Source of the DNA: Prevotella herbatica
Lineage (GTDB): Bacteria > Bacteroidota > Bacteroidia > Bacteroidales > Bacteroidaceae
Reading direction: 5' to 3'
Length of the DNA: 64,000 nucleotides
Assembly (NCBI RefSeq): GCF_017347605.1
Contig: NZ_AP024484.1
Span: 992,001 to 1,056,000, forward strand
A program made the translations under genes and the position numbers. Below are positions 39,290 to 49,325 of the stretch, piece by piece. Below the pieces are notes generated by a model. The model did no database searches. It was not told where the DNA came from and saw only the letters and a list, made by a program, of their open reading frames with translations. How positions within the stretch are numbered: the stretch's first letter is position 1; every line of letters starts with the position of its first letter.

Positions 39290-39803
39290 TATTGCTTACG
39301 CTTAATTCCACACCACTTTAGGTTGTTTTTAAAGATACATGAGCTACAATAAGTTGCTCACGATTTTGTCGTGTCAGATTTTCACTTACTTTAGTGGTGC
39401 AAAAAAACAGTTAAAATCCAAATGACATGACAAAAATAGCAATTAAATAAGAAAAACGAACACCATTCGGTGGTATTTTTTCAATAATGAGCACATTTCA
39501 TACACATCCGATATCAGCAAGACATCATTGGAATATTGCGTAGCTCCCTAACACGCTTCATTGAGTATGGGGATGCTGCTGATTTTAGGTTATACTAAAA
39601 ATAATAATTGAAGTTTTAGAATAAAGAAAACTGATAATCCTTTATAAAAAAACAGATACTAGTTTCCTATATCACACACTTGGTATAAGAGGACAATCAT
39701 GTTCCAAAGCAAGCAATAATAAGAACTATAACATCGCACTTTTCCTTTTTATTATTGAGTTCATCTATAGAGTATGACTGTGTTTGTTAGTTTACAAACA
39801 TTA
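39290..39803. other. 514-bp gap, no gene seen
   Basis: AT-rich, no complete gene. A minus-strand TATTTTTG (39431-39438) fits the TAnnTTTG -7 consensus and could serve the PhzF gene, but no TTTG -33 partner lies at the right distance. A short open minus-strand stretch around 39460-39530 has no start codon or recognised family. Confidence 0.5.
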
Positions 39804-42599
39804 TTACTTTTTGGGATTAATGCTAAATCGCCAAGCAAGTGAAAGCATGACATAACGAGGAATACTATTGTGCCAAATTTCTGTTCGGCCCTGCGCATTC
39901 ATGGCGTATTGCGTGCTTGAAAGCTCATGTAGCAAATCAAAGCCTTGCAACTTAGCCAGTAGTTTACCTTTGACGAAACTGCGGGTGAGCTGGGCATTCC
40001 ATACCCAGTCTGTAGTATTCATCTCAGCTTGCTGATATCCTCTGCGTGCAAACATGGTCATATCAGTAGATATCTGGAAGTTCCAAGGAAGTGATAATGT
40101 GGTATTAAGTCCCATGCTGTAATCGCCTGCATGAATATTACTGAATCCCTCACGTTGACTATTGATAAGATAGTAGTTGCCACCACCATGAAGTGTGAAC
40201 TCATAGTTGTCGTTGGCATGAAAAATCAACTTACTTTCGCCGCCCATCTTCCAATTGTTTACGATGCTGCGTTGACTCGTTGTGAGTCCGCTTACTGTAG
40301 CAAGATCTACATTGTGGTAGTAATTAATCCATAGCTGATTATCAGTGGTAAACTTCTGGGCATTATCTAAGGTGCGCGTGTAACCCATTCCTCCATTGGC
40401 ATCCCAATTGCCGTTAACGCTCATAGGACGGAGGGTAGAGATACCAGTAGTTTTATCGTACGTAAGTTGGTAGGCAGTGCTGTTGTCGGTTTTATGCCAT
40501 GCAGTCCATAGGCTAAACGCCCGTTGGTGTGGTCCGTGAAATGTAGAATTGACCTCTAGACTATATCGGTGGATATCCTTTAGATCGGAGTTGCCTTCTT
40601 TGATATAAAGCGGTTCGCTATCGTCGCGATAGTTGGTCATGGCTGTAAGGTCGGGAAGGTCAGACTGCGATTCTGCTGTTAGGCTCCATTCGGTTTTGTT
40701 GCCCTGATGATAAATATAGAGAGAAGGTTCGAAAAATACACTCTTGCGCATTACATCGTGACGCCCCATACGCTCATAATAGAGGTTAGCGTTGACTATG
40801 CGTATCGGCATTTTCACTTGTACATCCGCATTGAGGAGCTTACACTTAAGATCTTTATAATTGAGGCTGAACTCATGTTGGTTGCGGTATTCGTGGTAAC
40901 GGTAACTGTTTTCACCGTCAAGGGAACCGGCTAGCGCATTCACTGCTGATGGCAATATATCAAATCTGCTGCTGTCTCTGCCAGCCAGTTTGTCTAATCG
41001 ATAAAACAGATTAGAAGCCTTGTCGTAAGAATAGGTATAAATATATTCGGGCATGATAGACTTTTCACGGAGCATAAAGGTATAGGAAGTACTGCCAAAG
41101 AGCTTTAGATGCTGATTGGGAGCGTTGGTATATGGATTGCGATAGTCTCTAGATGGAGTGCCTTGCAGGTATTGTATATCTTGCATGGCAAATGATTTTT
41201 GGGTTTTGCGGTTGTATTCAGCCGATAGACTTAGACGCCACATGTCGGTAACAAATACTCGTAGTCCGTTTTCGGATTTCGCTTTGAAGTTGAATTCACT
41301 CGATTCAATACTGTTTTCTGTAAGTAAACGGTTGACGACAGAAGTAGAATCGAGTGTTTCCGTGTTCATATTTCCTCTACCATTGGTGTGCTGATAGGAG
41401 AGGTTGAGGTAGTCGGAAGTGAAGAAGCCGTCCTGTGTCAGATGTAATTGTGTATTGCTTTTCCATAGATCTCTGCTTTCCAAGTCCTTGGCATAGCTAT
41501 TCTTGTAGGCGTCGCCACCAGGTAGAAAGGTCTGTGCGTTTTGCTTTGTTACATTGTCAGATGAAGTATGCGTATAGGTTATGTCACTGCTTAGCCAATC
41601 CGTACCTTTGATGAAGTAAAGATAGGAGAGTCCTGCAGTTTTAGTTGCCAATAGTCCGTCGGGCATATCCTGTGGTTTCCATTCGCCATTAAGTTCGGCG
41701 CGCTGGTTGTCGTTGAGGTTATTGATGTTGACAAAAGCTCCGATTCTCTCTTTATTAGAGAATTTCATACCAAAGCCCCGCACTTGATAACGATCTTTTG
41801 TACCCATTCCGGTTTCTAAATTACTCATGTATCCAGTGGCATATTCACGTTTTAATCTTACGTCCATCACATAACTTTGATCACCCATGTTATGCCCCAT
41901 CATCACTGAGGCGGCACCTGCTTTATTAAACACCTTTATCTTATTGACGGTGTAAGCAGGAAGATTCTCTAAAGCGAGTTTCGGATTGCCAGAAAAAAAC
42001 TCATGACCGTTGACAAGAAGGCTCTCGATATATTTCCCATTAACATAGATTTGTCCATCTTTATTTAGTTTGGCACCGGGCAATTTTGCGATCAATGCAT
42101 CAAGCATACTACCATTGGCTAAGTTGAAAGCATTGGCATTGTAGACTATCGTGTCGCCCTGCATCACCATTTTCAGCTTAGTAGCTTTAACAAGGACTTC
42201 AGGAAGTTCGTGGAAAACCTTCATCATGCGAATGAGTTTGGCAAAGATCGCAGACTGACGATTACTTCGTAGCTCACAATCAGTATAGGCATCACTGTAA
42301 TTCTCCATCACAGCCTTAATGATGTATCGTCCCTTCTGGTTAATCTTTTCAAAATAATAACTTCCTATTTTACCACCTGTAAAGGGGTTATCTTCAAGTT
42401 CAGCGGTAGTCGTGTCTATCACTACGCTATCCGCAGTCATCAGTATAATTTTTGGGGTGAGCCCATCTCCGCTGATATTGTCCACCACATGTCCCTGTAT
42501 GGTATGGTCGTAGTCGCGCCCCATGGCTTGTAAATAACCAATGACAACCAATAAAAACGTAAGAAAAACACGAGTATGTAGAGATTTGAATTTAGGCAT
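39804..42599 (-). CDS. Lone TonB-dependent receptor-like outer-membrane protein
   Basis: Outer-membrane beta-barrel, 931 residues, of the Bacteroidota group with an N-terminal carboxypeptidase-regulatory-like domain (TIQGHVVDNISGDGLTP) and a plug (MLDALIAKLPGAKLNKDGQIYVNGKYIESLLVNGHEFFSGNP, about 160-202) but no accompanying SusD. A signal peptide spans about 1-27. The barrel is long, ending in SLAWRFSINPKK. The lack of SusD and of the SusC TonB-box sequence argues for a peptide, metal or unknown ligand rather than a glycan. Base use is richer in G+C than the surrounding gaps. Confidence 0.82.
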   Translation of the reverse strand: MPKFKSLHTRVFLTFLLVVIGYLQAMGRDYDHTIQGHVVDNISGDGLTPKIILMTADSVVIDTTTAELEDNPFTGGKIGSYYFEKINQKGRYIIKAVMENYSDAYTDCELRSNRQSAIFAKLIRMMKVFHELPEVLVKATKLKMVMQGDTIVYNANAFNLANGSMLDALIAKLPGAKLNKDGQIYVNGKYIESLLVNGHEFFSGNPKLALENLPAYTVNKIKVFNKAGAASVMMGHNMGDQSYVMDVRLKREYATGYMSNLETGMGTKDRYQVRGFGMKFSNKERIGAFVNINNLNDNQRAELNGEWKPQDMPDGLLATKTAGLSYLYFIKGTDWLSSDITYTHTSSDNVTKQNAQTFLPGGDAYKNSYAKDLESRDLWKSNTQLHLTQDGFFTSDYLNLSYQHTNGRGNMNTETLDSTSVVNRLLTENSIESSEFNFKAKSENGLRVFVTDMWRLSLSAEYNRKTQKSFAMQDIQYLQGTPSRDYRNPYTNAPNQHLKLFGSTSYTFMLREKSIMPEYIYTYSYDKASNLFYRLDKLAGRDSSRFDILPSAVNALAGSLDGENSYRYHEYRNQHEFSLNYKDLKCKLLNADVQVKMPIRIVNANLYYERMGRHDVMRKSVFFEPSLYIYHQGNKTEWSLTAESQSDLPDLTAMTNYRDDSEPLYIKEGNSDLKDIHRYSLEVNSTFHGPHQRAFSLWTAWHKTDNSTAYQLTYDKTTGISTLRPMSVNGNWDANGGMGYTRTLDNAQKFTTDNQLWINYYHNVDLATVSGLTTSQRSIVNNWKMGGESKLIFHANDNYEFTLHGGGNYYLINSQREGFSNIHAGDYSMGLNTTLSLPWNFQISTDMTMFARRGYQQAEMNTTDWVWNAQLTRSFVKGKLLAKLQGFDLLHELSSTQYAMNAQGRTEIWHNSIPRYVMLSLAWRFSINPKK

Positions 42600-43122
42600 A
42601 TTGATTAGATTAAAATTGGATAGAGATGTTTTGGGATTAGTGAGTTGTCAATGACACTAATAACCCAACAACCGCCATTTAAAAAGCACTTGCAAAAATG
42701 TGAACTGATAAAGTCAGCCCTTCCTAATATCATACCCGATTTCTTGTTCAGCTTCATTAGTTGTTAATTTACAATGTTCTTCGTGTATTTTATTATCATA
42801 CAAAATAAACTAATATAATGATAAATTCAAAATATAAGACATTCTATTTCTTTTTTATTTCAAATAATTAACATATCAAAGAGCTACATATACAATCAAA
42901 AAGCCCTAACAGAAACATTTTCGTGACCTCAGAGAAATGGTCACTAACGTTGATTCACTGTAATTTAGATGATTCACTATATAATATTTCTTTTGCAAGC
43001 ATATATGATAATAATAACTATAACGCATATTTTGACGTGTTTGAAGGAGAAGAAAAAATAATATCATATCAAATTAATTTGTCTCATCAAACGCAGTGCT
43101 CGCTCTCCTATCATTTTTTATA

Positions 43123-43230
43123 TTTTTAGCTACGGTAGCTACGGCATCTCTCACATACCCCATAAACAGAGGGATTGACGATACGTAGCTTGCAGGATTT
43201 AGCTACGGCTAGCTACGTTCTAGCTACGGC
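43123..43230 (+). repeat. AGCTACG repeat element, left copy
   Basis: Contains TAGCTACGG tandem motifs on both sides of CCCCATAAACAGAGGG (43158-43173). It matches the reverse complement of 43951-44062 over its length at roughly 80-85% by hand alignment. Confidence 0.85.
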
Positions 43231-43687
43231 AACTTGTATTTTTTAAAGGATGAAATGTATTCTACAAGTAAATTTGTCAAAGAATCGCTGGCGGCATATG
43301 AGGAACTAAGGATGTGAGCAAGAACTATGCAAACGAAAACAGAATCATCAAGCTTGTTTTAAGATTCTACTGAATTCCACTGAATTCTCTGCAAAGATAC
43401 TGCAAAATTTTTGTCCATGCAATCAGATTTAGGTTAGCCTGTTAGCCAAAGTTTTAATTACTAGAAATGTTACACATCGTAATACACGCACGCATATGCA
43501 CACACTGTGAATTTTTCAGCAAAAAAGATGTCGAAGTGTCTATCCATTGAACATCAACTTGTTAGAAATATTTTCGAGTAGAATAACGTGATGACTATTC
43601 GTCGATAAAAAAAAGGTGACAATTTCCCATATATTACATTGCACTTTGCGAAGGAATTTGGTGCGTTTTTCGATGTTTTGCAGTGCG

Positions 43688-43722
43688 TTTCTTCGTAAAA
43701 CGCAGTGCGTTTTACGAAGAAA
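43688..43722. repeat. 16-bp-arm perfect hairpin
   Basis: Arms TTTCTTCGTAAAACGC (43688-43703) and its complement (43707-43722) enclose AGT. There is no T-tract or neighbouring gene end, so a terminator role is unlikely. Confidence 0.85.
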
Positions 43723-43771
43723 TAGGAGGTAAAACATCGTAGAAACGTTTGCGTTTCTATGTGGAAAGAGT

Positions 43772-43793
43772 TGCGTTTCTATATAGAAACGCA
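43772..43793. repeat. 22-bp perfect palindrome with GAAACGCA ends
   Basis: Perfect palindrome centred on TATA with arms TGCGTTTCTAT. The GAAACGCA word also occurs next to it (about 43741-43760) and in the tandem repeat at 10921-11030. Confidence 0.8.
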
Positions 43794-43950
43794 TGGGAAA
43801 ATCAATATTTGACCGTCTGATCTCCATCACTTTATTTAGTCAAATTCGTAGATAAAATACTGATATTCATTAACTTGACATTTCGACGCTTATATTTTGC
43901 AAAACCCTATGTGCGCGCGTACTTGCACGTACATTATATAAGCAGAAATA

Positions 43951-44062
43951 GATAACGTAGCTAAACCGTAGCTTACCGTAGCTAAATTCTACAAGTTAGG
44001 TATCTTGAGCCCCTCTGTTTATGCGCTATGCAAGAGATGGCGTAGCTAACGTAGCTAAAAAA
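43951..44062 (-). repeat. AGCTACG repeat element, right inverted copy
   Basis: Reverse-orientation partner of 43123-43230. It keeps the AGCTACG motifs and the ATAAACAGAGGGG core (44011-44026 on the other strand). Confidence 0.85.
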
Positions 44063-44352
44063 CATAAAAACATAGGGGGAAGCCCTCAAAACCTACAAAA
44101 TTGAAATCGTCACCGAGAAATCTAAGCTATAAATAATACGCCACACAAAGTGTTAATCATTATCTATGGATACGAGTATAACTGTTTGTAAAGCGCAATA
44201 TAGTTAAAAATTACACAGAAAAAGAAGTTTTTTTTCTTTTACTATGCATTTTTTTACTATCATAGCCTCATCAAGTTGAATGGTTATTGATAACGTAACT
44301 ACATCATTAAAAGACACCACATTTGTATTTTATCACTTTTTGATAATCATTT

Positions 44353-44383
44353 TTTGATAATTACAATAAAAGTACTATATTTG
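44353..44383 (+). promoter_or_regulatory. Bacteroidetes-type promoter of the ATPase gene
   Basis: TTTG (44353-44356), a 19-nt spacer and TATATTTG (44376-44383) match the -33/-7 consensus exactly. The start codon follows 20 bases later. The -33 box lies in the second of two TTTTTGATAAT direct repeats (44337 and 44351), possible regulator sites. Confidence 0.8.
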
Positions 44384-44402
44384 CGGAATCAAACAAGAAA
44401 CT

Positions 44403-45548
44403 ATGATGTTGAACAACCCTTTTATAACAAATGGATATGCTGGTCCTGAATATTTCTGTGATCGTAAAGATGAAACAAGAAAAATTACAGACCTGTTAGT
44501 CAATGAGAATAATCTTGCCCTTATGTCTCCTCGACGTATTGGTAAGACTGAACTTATAAATCATTGTTTCAACCAACCTGAGATAAAACAAGACTACTAT
44601 ACTTTTATCATCGACATCTATTCAACATCTTCTGTTTCAGACCTAGTTAATGTATTTGGTAAAAGTATTATAGACGGACTACGTTCAAAGGGTAAGAAAG
44701 TCTGGGAAAAATTAATCCAGACATTAGCATCTTTGCGCTCTGAAATTTCATTTGATATCAATGGTCTTCCCGTATGGAGTGTTGGGGTTGGAGCTATAAC
44801 AAATCCAGAAGTTACTTTAGATGAGATATTCACCTATCTACAACAAGCAGATAAGCCTTGCCTTGTAGCAATAGACGAGTTCCAACAGATAACATACTAT
44901 GGCGATAATAGAATCGAGGCGCTTTTGCGCACATATATACAAAGATGTACAAATGCACATTTCATATTTTCAGGCTCACACCGCCACCTAATGGGAGAGA
45001 TATTTGTATCACCATCACGACCTTTTTATCAGAGCGTTACACTAATGAACTTAAAAACACTAACTGTTGAGAAATACAGCGAATTCGCATCTGAGAAATT
45101 TGAAGAACGCAACAAACATCTAGAAGTAGAAATAATAAAAGAACTATTCAATAGATTTGAAGGCGTCACTTCCTACATACAACGTGTAATGAATGTACTG
45201 TTTCTTAAAACTCCTCAAAACGGTACATGCTCAAAAGGTATGCTTGATGATGCAATAAACTATATCTTAGATATGTCATCAGACACCTACGAAACCATAT
45301 TGCGACAAATGGCAGAAAAGCAACGTAACACAATCCTTGCTATAGCCGCTGAAGGCAAAGCCAGAAATGTTACAGGCGGAATTTTTGCAAAGAAACATCA
45401 CCTGCCATCACCTAGTTCAGTAAATTCTGCGGTTAAAGGATTATTAGAAAAAGACTTCATCACTGAAAATGATGGTGCATATTCTGTGTATGATCAGTTT
45501 TTCAGCCTATGGATAAAGAAATATGTTTTAGGCAATACAACTGATTAA
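44403..45548 (+). CDS. AAA-type (archaeal ATPase-like) P-loop protein
   Basis: Cytoplasmic P-loop ATPase of the STAND/archaeal-ATPase-like group, 381 residues. Walker A-like PRRIGKTEL (43-51), Walker B CLVAIDEFQQI (about 150-160) and a sensor-type FIFSGSHRHLM (about 195) are followed by a C-terminal winged-helix region (from about 300: GGIFAKKHHLPSPSSVNSAVKGLLEKDFI). An ATG one codon later is equally possible. Many Bacteroidota carry multiple solitary copies of this gene; function is unknown, though the winged helix suggests DNA or regulatory interaction. It stands alone behind its own promoter. Confidence 0.88.
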   Translation: MMLNNPFITNGYAGPEYFCDRKDETRKITDLLVNENNLALMSPRRIGKTELINHCFNQPEIKQDYYTFIIDIYSTSSVSDLVNVFGKSIIDGLRSKGKKVWEKLIQTLASLRSEISFDINGLPVWSVGVGAITNPEVTLDEIFTYLQQADKPCLVAIDEFQQITYYGDNRIEALLRTYIQRCTNAHFIFSGSHRHLMGEIFVSPSRPFYQSVTLMNLKTLTVEKYSEFASEKFEERNKHLEVEIIKELFNRFEGVTSYIQRVMNVLFLKTPQNGTCSKGMLDDAINYILDMSSDTYETILRQMAEKQRNTILAIAAEGKARNVTGGIFAKKHHLPSPSSVNSAVKGLLEKDFITENDGAYSVYDQFFSLWIKKYVLGNTTD

Positions 45549-45689
45549 GAAATATTTCGTAACTATATCTTTAAAAAATTTAGGCTATGAGAAATATTTT
45601 TTATCAATGGATGATTTCTTATAACCTACTAATAATGGAATAGAATGTCTTCTAGCTTGAACTTCTTTCGTAATGCAAGAGAAAAAACA

Positions 45690-45980
45690 CTATTTCTTCA
45701 CGTTTAGATATACCTTTAAGGCTTCCACATAATCCTCAAAAGCCTTCTTTCCCTTGCTAGTCATACGACATAAAGTGCGAGTTTTCTTTCCTTCGATAAC
45801 TCTTTTTGTTGAGACATATCCAGCAGCAGATAATTTATCCAGTTGCACACTTAGGTTGCCGGCTGTTGATTCTGTCTTATTTCGCAGATATACAAAGTCG
45901 GCTTCATCCAATGACATTAGGATAGATACAACAGCAAGTCGTAGTTGGGAGTGTAGTAATGGATCTAATTCCCTTAACAT
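45690..45980 (-). CDS. Winged-helix transcriptional regulator
   Basis: Small (96 residues) MarR/ArsR-like winged-helix protein: HSQLRLAVVSILMSLDEADFVYLRNKTESTAGNLSVQLDKLSAAGYVSTKRV, with the recognition helix about 39-52 and the wing EGKKTRTLCRMTSKG. It overlaps the upstream membrane protein gene by 7 bases and ends the operon that starts at 49224. It is the natural candidate to bind the GGTTTA-type palindromes at that operon's promoter, though this is inference. Confidence 0.88.
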   Translation of the reverse strand: MLRELDPLLHSQLRLAVVSILMSLDEADFVYLRNKTESTAGNLSVQLDKLSAAGYVSTKRVIEGKKTRTLCRMTSKGKKAFEDYVEALKVYLNVKK

Positions 45981-46594
45981 GCTTTTTTCTCCTTTCTTTT
46001 AAGTATGTGTCCAGGTATTACCATCATTATTATAAATGATAAACCAAAGATAAGATGCCAAGATATAGTTGGAAAAATATTCAAATATATGGCTGTTAGC
46101 ATGTATAGCCCCAAACCTATTCCTACAAATGGCAGATAGGCTATCCACTTATTCTGAATGATTATCCCCGTTATTGTTACGCCTATACCAACATAAATAG
46201 CAGATAATGGCATCATTAAATCCAGAGCATTGTATCGTCCATAGATAAAGCTGATACAAAGAATAACAGCAAATGTTACAATAAACATATAACCCATAGC
46301 ATACCAGACATGATCAATAACTTTGTTGATATACGTCATTACTGTTGGATGCTTGCGATGATTCAATATTTCCATAAATATCCAAAACACAAACATTAGT
46401 AACCAAAGCAGTCCACAACTTTTCCACTCAGTAAACTGAAACACAGAATATATAACAATAGACAATGCCGCAGTGAAGTAGCCCCAATAGATGAAATGGT
46501 TACCACTACCGATTTCCATATATTCCTTTGTAGATTGTATCATTTGAGAAATAAGTTCTAAACTCTCTTTCTCGTTTATTTTCTTTTCTTCCAT
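45974..46594 (-). CDS. Multi-pass membrane protein paired with winged-helix regulator
   Basis: Unrecognised inner-membrane protein, 206 residues, with about six hydrophobic segments (FIYWGYFTAALSIVIYSVF, LLWLLMFVFWIFMEIL, YMFIVTFAVILCISFIYG and others) and a short charged N-terminus. Such proteins are common partners of the small winged-helix regulator that overlaps its 3' end, in arrangements where the pair behaves as a sensor module. No ligand site is visible. Confidence 0.75.
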   Translation of the reverse strand: MEEKKINEKESLELISQMIQSTKEYMEIGSGNHFIYWGYFTAALSIVIYSVFQFTEWKSCGLLWLLMFVFWIFMEILNHRKHPTVMTYINKVIDHVWYAMGYMFIVTFAVILCISFIYGRYNALDLMMPLSAIYVGIGVTITGIIIQNKWIAYLPFVGIGLGLYMLTAIYLNIFPTISWHLIFGLSFIIMMVIPGHILKRKEKKAC

Positions 46595-46611
46595 TATCTT
46601 ATATTTATTTG

Positions 46612-46619
46612 CAAAATTA
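46612..46619 (-). promoter_or_regulatory. Possible -7 box of an internal promoter
   Basis: TAATTTTG on the minus strand fits TAnnTTTG, 18 bases before the membrane protein start, in the 85-bp gap after the barrel gene. No matching TTTG -33 box is seen. Confidence 0.35.
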
Positions 46620-46679
46620 TAAAAAGTTCTGTAAAATAGTTCTTCAGGCTATCTTTTTATTAGATATTATTGTAAATAA

Positions 46680-48830
46680 TCATCGTTTATTTGACATTCT
46701 TGCACGATCATCGGTGGAACTATTTTCCACTCTGCGTACCTTTATTTTATTACCTCTATTAAAATTATAAGCTAACGATAAACTTATTAGCCTACCTGTC
46801 GACCCCATGAAATGTCTGCTTTGAAGTGAGTATTCACTAAGTTCTGATTGATATCTGGCAGATTCGTTTAGAATATTATCTATTCCTGCGGTCAACAATA
46901 TTTTATCTTTGGCAATTGTCTTTTTTAGTTTTACGTTTATGCTATTACTTGTTTTTATCGAACTATTACCAGAGTATAAGCGATTGTGCATAGTATACTC
47001 TACTTCAGCATAGTATTTATTAGGTAGATTAAAGTTTGCAACACAGTTAAAAAATACAAGGTTGTGATTGCTATAACTATCTTTTGCTGTCATTTGTATA
47101 CATTGCCTTACCACCGTTAAGTTTGTATTCAAATCAATTAACTTTCCTAATTGAAAAGGAGCATTTATGTTTACAAACCAATGATTCTCATGGTTGTGAT
47201 TCTCGAAAGTTACATAAGAAACATTATTATCTTTCGGATCTTGTTTTGTAAATTCCCTTATTAAGTCAGTATATAACTCACATCCTAATGTTAGTGTATA
47301 TTTATAATTATGTATCAGTGTTGCACTTACTCTGTTTATATATGAAGGCTTAAGATCTGGATTACCTATCTGATATGAATATTGCGACAACTCTATACGG
47401 TTTGGGTTAAGTGCATCAAAAGCAGGTCGTTCTATTTGTCTTGCATATCTCATAGAAATCATCCATCTTTTCATTTCGTCAAAGGAATATCCAAGAACAA
47501 GATGAGGGTATATATTAGAATAGTCTTTCTTCATATTAACATTATGATTTGTTGTCTTAGCGTTTTCCGCTCTTATTCCTGCGATGAGTTGCCATTGTTT
47601 AATCTCTGTATTGACTTCTGCATAAGCAGCATATATATACTCTTTATACTTTGAAGAGTAATTATATGCTAACACATCGTTCCATTTACTATCAACAAGC
47701 GATTGGTAACAATTGTCATTGTTCATTTGCGTCGTCGTAAACTTTATTCCTGTAAGTAATGCTGTCCGCTCTGTTAATACTTTCTTGTAAGAAATATCAG
47801 TGGATGCGATGTTGTATGTCGAAGAAAGATTACTTCTGTAAGTAGAGTCTCGGTTGTTCCATAAAAATAAAAGATTATATAAATTTTTATTTACGGATTT
47901 CTTATTAACATAATCAACCATTACTTTTAGCAAAGAACCTTTGTTGTCAAATTTTCTTTGATAATTTACTGAACCAGAAAGAATGTTGAATTTCATTCTT
48001 TGGGAATATTGTGCATCGCTATTTTGTATATTATCATTATATGTCAGATAAGAATTACTAGTTGTATTCATATCTGTATAATCATGAAAATATCCTACTT
48101 CAGCACCTATTGTTCTTAATGAATCAATCTCATAAAATGCACCTGCACATATATTCTGATTATTAGCGGGTGTATTTATATCACCAATACTTGAATAATT
48201 GTTTTTATTGTCTCTATAAAAACGTGTTGCCAATATAGAACCTCTGTCATGTGTGGTCCACGAACCAGAACCAAATGTATAAAAGTCCCATTTGTGTTGA
48301 TGCATATTAAAAGAATATGAAGGACGCATTGCAAAGCTTTTATCTGAAGCCATTCCTTTCATGGCTATGTTACCTTGATAATCATCTGTGAATTTACGTC
48401 TGAGTTTAATCTTAATGATTCCGCCCTTTGCGTCTGCATCATAACTTGCTCCTGCAACTGGTAAAACCTCAATACTCGCTATATCCTTGGAACTTAGACT
48501 ACGGATATAAGATATGAGATTATCTCCTGTGAGTCTGATTTCTCGATCATTAATAAATACTTTTGTACCACTGCAACCATTAATCGTTATGTCTTTGCCA
48601 TTCAACGCTATACTTGGAGTCTGTCGAAAGAGCTCTTCGCCATTTTTATTATCATTGATAGAGATGATTTTAATTATTTTATCTGCTTTACTTATTATCT
48701 TCTGTGATTTAACAACAACTTCCTTAAGTTGTATCGGTTCGTTGTTGAACTTTGTCATTTTCGTAGAATCTTTTTGTGCATTGCAAGGTAATGTACAAAT
48801 AACGAGTCCAATTAATAGATGATTTTTCAT
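46680..48830 (-). CDS. Outer-membrane beta-barrel protein, TonB-receptor-like
   Basis: Exported 716-residue barrel protein. After a signal peptide (about 1-18, ending CNAQ) there is a short plug: EPIQLKEVVVKSQK, then RQTPSIALNGKDITINGCSGTKVFINDREIRLTGDNLISYIRSL and SIEVLPVAGASYDADAKGGIIKIKLR (about 120-145). A barrel of the OMP_b-brl_3 kind follows, ending ISLSLAYNFNRGN. The usual carboxypeptidase-like N-terminal domain is absent. It starts 4 bases after the DUF2141 gene, so both are made together; the DUF2141 partner recurs in this family. Confidence 0.85.
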   Translation of the reverse strand: MKNHLLIGLVICTLPCNAQKDSTKMTKFNNEPIQLKEVVVKSQKIISKADKIIKIISINDNKNGEELFRQTPSIALNGKDITINGCSGTKVFINDREIRLTGDNLISYIRSLSSKDIASIEVLPVAGASYDADAKGGIIKIKLRRKFTDDYQGNIAMKGMASDKSFAMRPSYSFNMHQHKWDFYTFGSGSWTTHDRGSILATRFYRDNKNNYSSIGDINTPANNQNICAGAFYEIDSLRTIGAEVGYFHDYTDMNTTSNSYLTYNDNIQNSDAQYSQRMKFNILSGSVNYQRKFDNKGSLLKVMVDYVNKKSVNKNLYNLLFLWNNRDSTYRSNLSSTYNIASTDISYKKVLTERTALLTGIKFTTTQMNNDNCYQSLVDSKWNDVLAYNYSSKYKEYIYAAYAEVNTEIKQWQLIAGIRAENAKTTNHNVNMKKDYSNIYPHLVLGYSFDEMKRWMISMRYARQIERPAFDALNPNRIELSQYSYQIGNPDLKPSYINRVSATLIHNYKYTLTLGCELYTDLIREFTKQDPKDNNVSYVTFENHNHENHWFVNINAPFQLGKLIDLNTNLTVVRQCIQMTAKDSYSNHNLVFFNCVANFNLPNKYYAEVEYTMHNRLYSGNSSIKTSNSINVKLKKTIAKDKILLTAGIDNILNESARYQSELSEYSLQSRHFMGSTGRLISLSLAYNFNRGNKIKVRRVENSSTDDRARMSNKR

Positions 48831-48834
48831 AATT

Positions 48835-49224
48835 TTATTGTTTTATTGTTAACGGATAGAATAGTTTTAATTTTATATCTTCGTGAATTGAAGTATCAGA
48901 GTTACTAACTGTAATTGTTTTCAAAACAAATCCTTCTGTAGGAATACCTTTTTCGTCCTTATCAATAGTATAGTTGCCATTCTCATCATGAAAAGCAGAT
49001 AGCTTGTATGTACCATTTTCTATATCTTTGAAAACGAAATTACATGAGTCATTTGTAATCTCTTTCATCTTCTGAAATGTAGCATCTTTACCAACAGATT
49101 TAATCATAATAAGTACTTTTCCTTTGTTGTTACGTATACCATTTATTGAAATAGTAAGGTCGGCAGCATTAGTAAAACACGATACTCCTACGAATACCAA
49201 AACTGATAAAATAAATCTTTTCAT
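48835..49224 (-). CDS. DUF2141 exported protein
   Basis: Small exported protein (129 residues) with signal peptide 1-20 (ending FTNA) and one DUF2141 domain (LTISINGIRNNKGKVLIMI, then YKLSAFHDENGNYTIDKDEKGIPTEGF). The AFHDENGN.. GIP.EG pattern is diagnostic. Function of the family is unknown; a transthyretin/prealbumin-like beta fold in the envelope is likely. First gene of the operon controlled from the region 49258-49357. Confidence 0.9.
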   Translation of the reverse strand: MKRFILSVLVFVGVSCFTNAADLTISINGIRNNKGKVLIMIKSVGKDATFQKMKEITNDSCNFVFKDIENGTYKLSAFHDENGNYTIDKDEKGIPTEGFVLKTITVSNSDTSIHEDIKLKLFYPLTIKQ

Positions 49225-49257
49225 GTCTGTAGTCTTTATAATTAAACGATATAAAAC

Positions 49258-49274
49258 GGTTTATATAGTAAACC
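49258..49274 (-). promoter_or_regulatory. Second operator-like palindrome
   Basis: 17-nt GGTTTATATAGTAAACC with 6-bp perfect outer arms, between the promoter and the DUF2141 start. Same outer arms and length as the promoter palindrome 80 bases away. Confidence 0.7.
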
Positions 49275-49325
49275 ATATATGATAAAAAGAAAGGCGAACT
49301 ATCGCCAAACTGTTATATCACAACG

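Larger units (their letters stand above)
42600..44402. other. 1.8-kb gene-free gap rich in repeats
   Basis: No supported gene. It holds a pair of inverted approximately 110-bp repeats (43123-43230 and 43951-44062), two strong palindromes between them (43688-43722, 43772-43793), and a promoter for the ATPase gene at its right end. The spurious ORFs here have no recognisable protein character. Confidence 0.7.

Noticed and set aside
42923-43129. 68-codon plus-strand ORF
   Set aside because: GTG start, no family resemblance, no promoter, and it runs into the repeat-bearing region.
43540-43830. 96-codon minus-strand ORF
   Set aside because: It spans the two strong palindromes and reads as repeat sequence, not as a protein.
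43123-44062. Composite transposon bounded by the inverted repeats
   Set aside because: No transposase, no terminal perfect ends and no target duplication could be found; kept only as a repeat pair.
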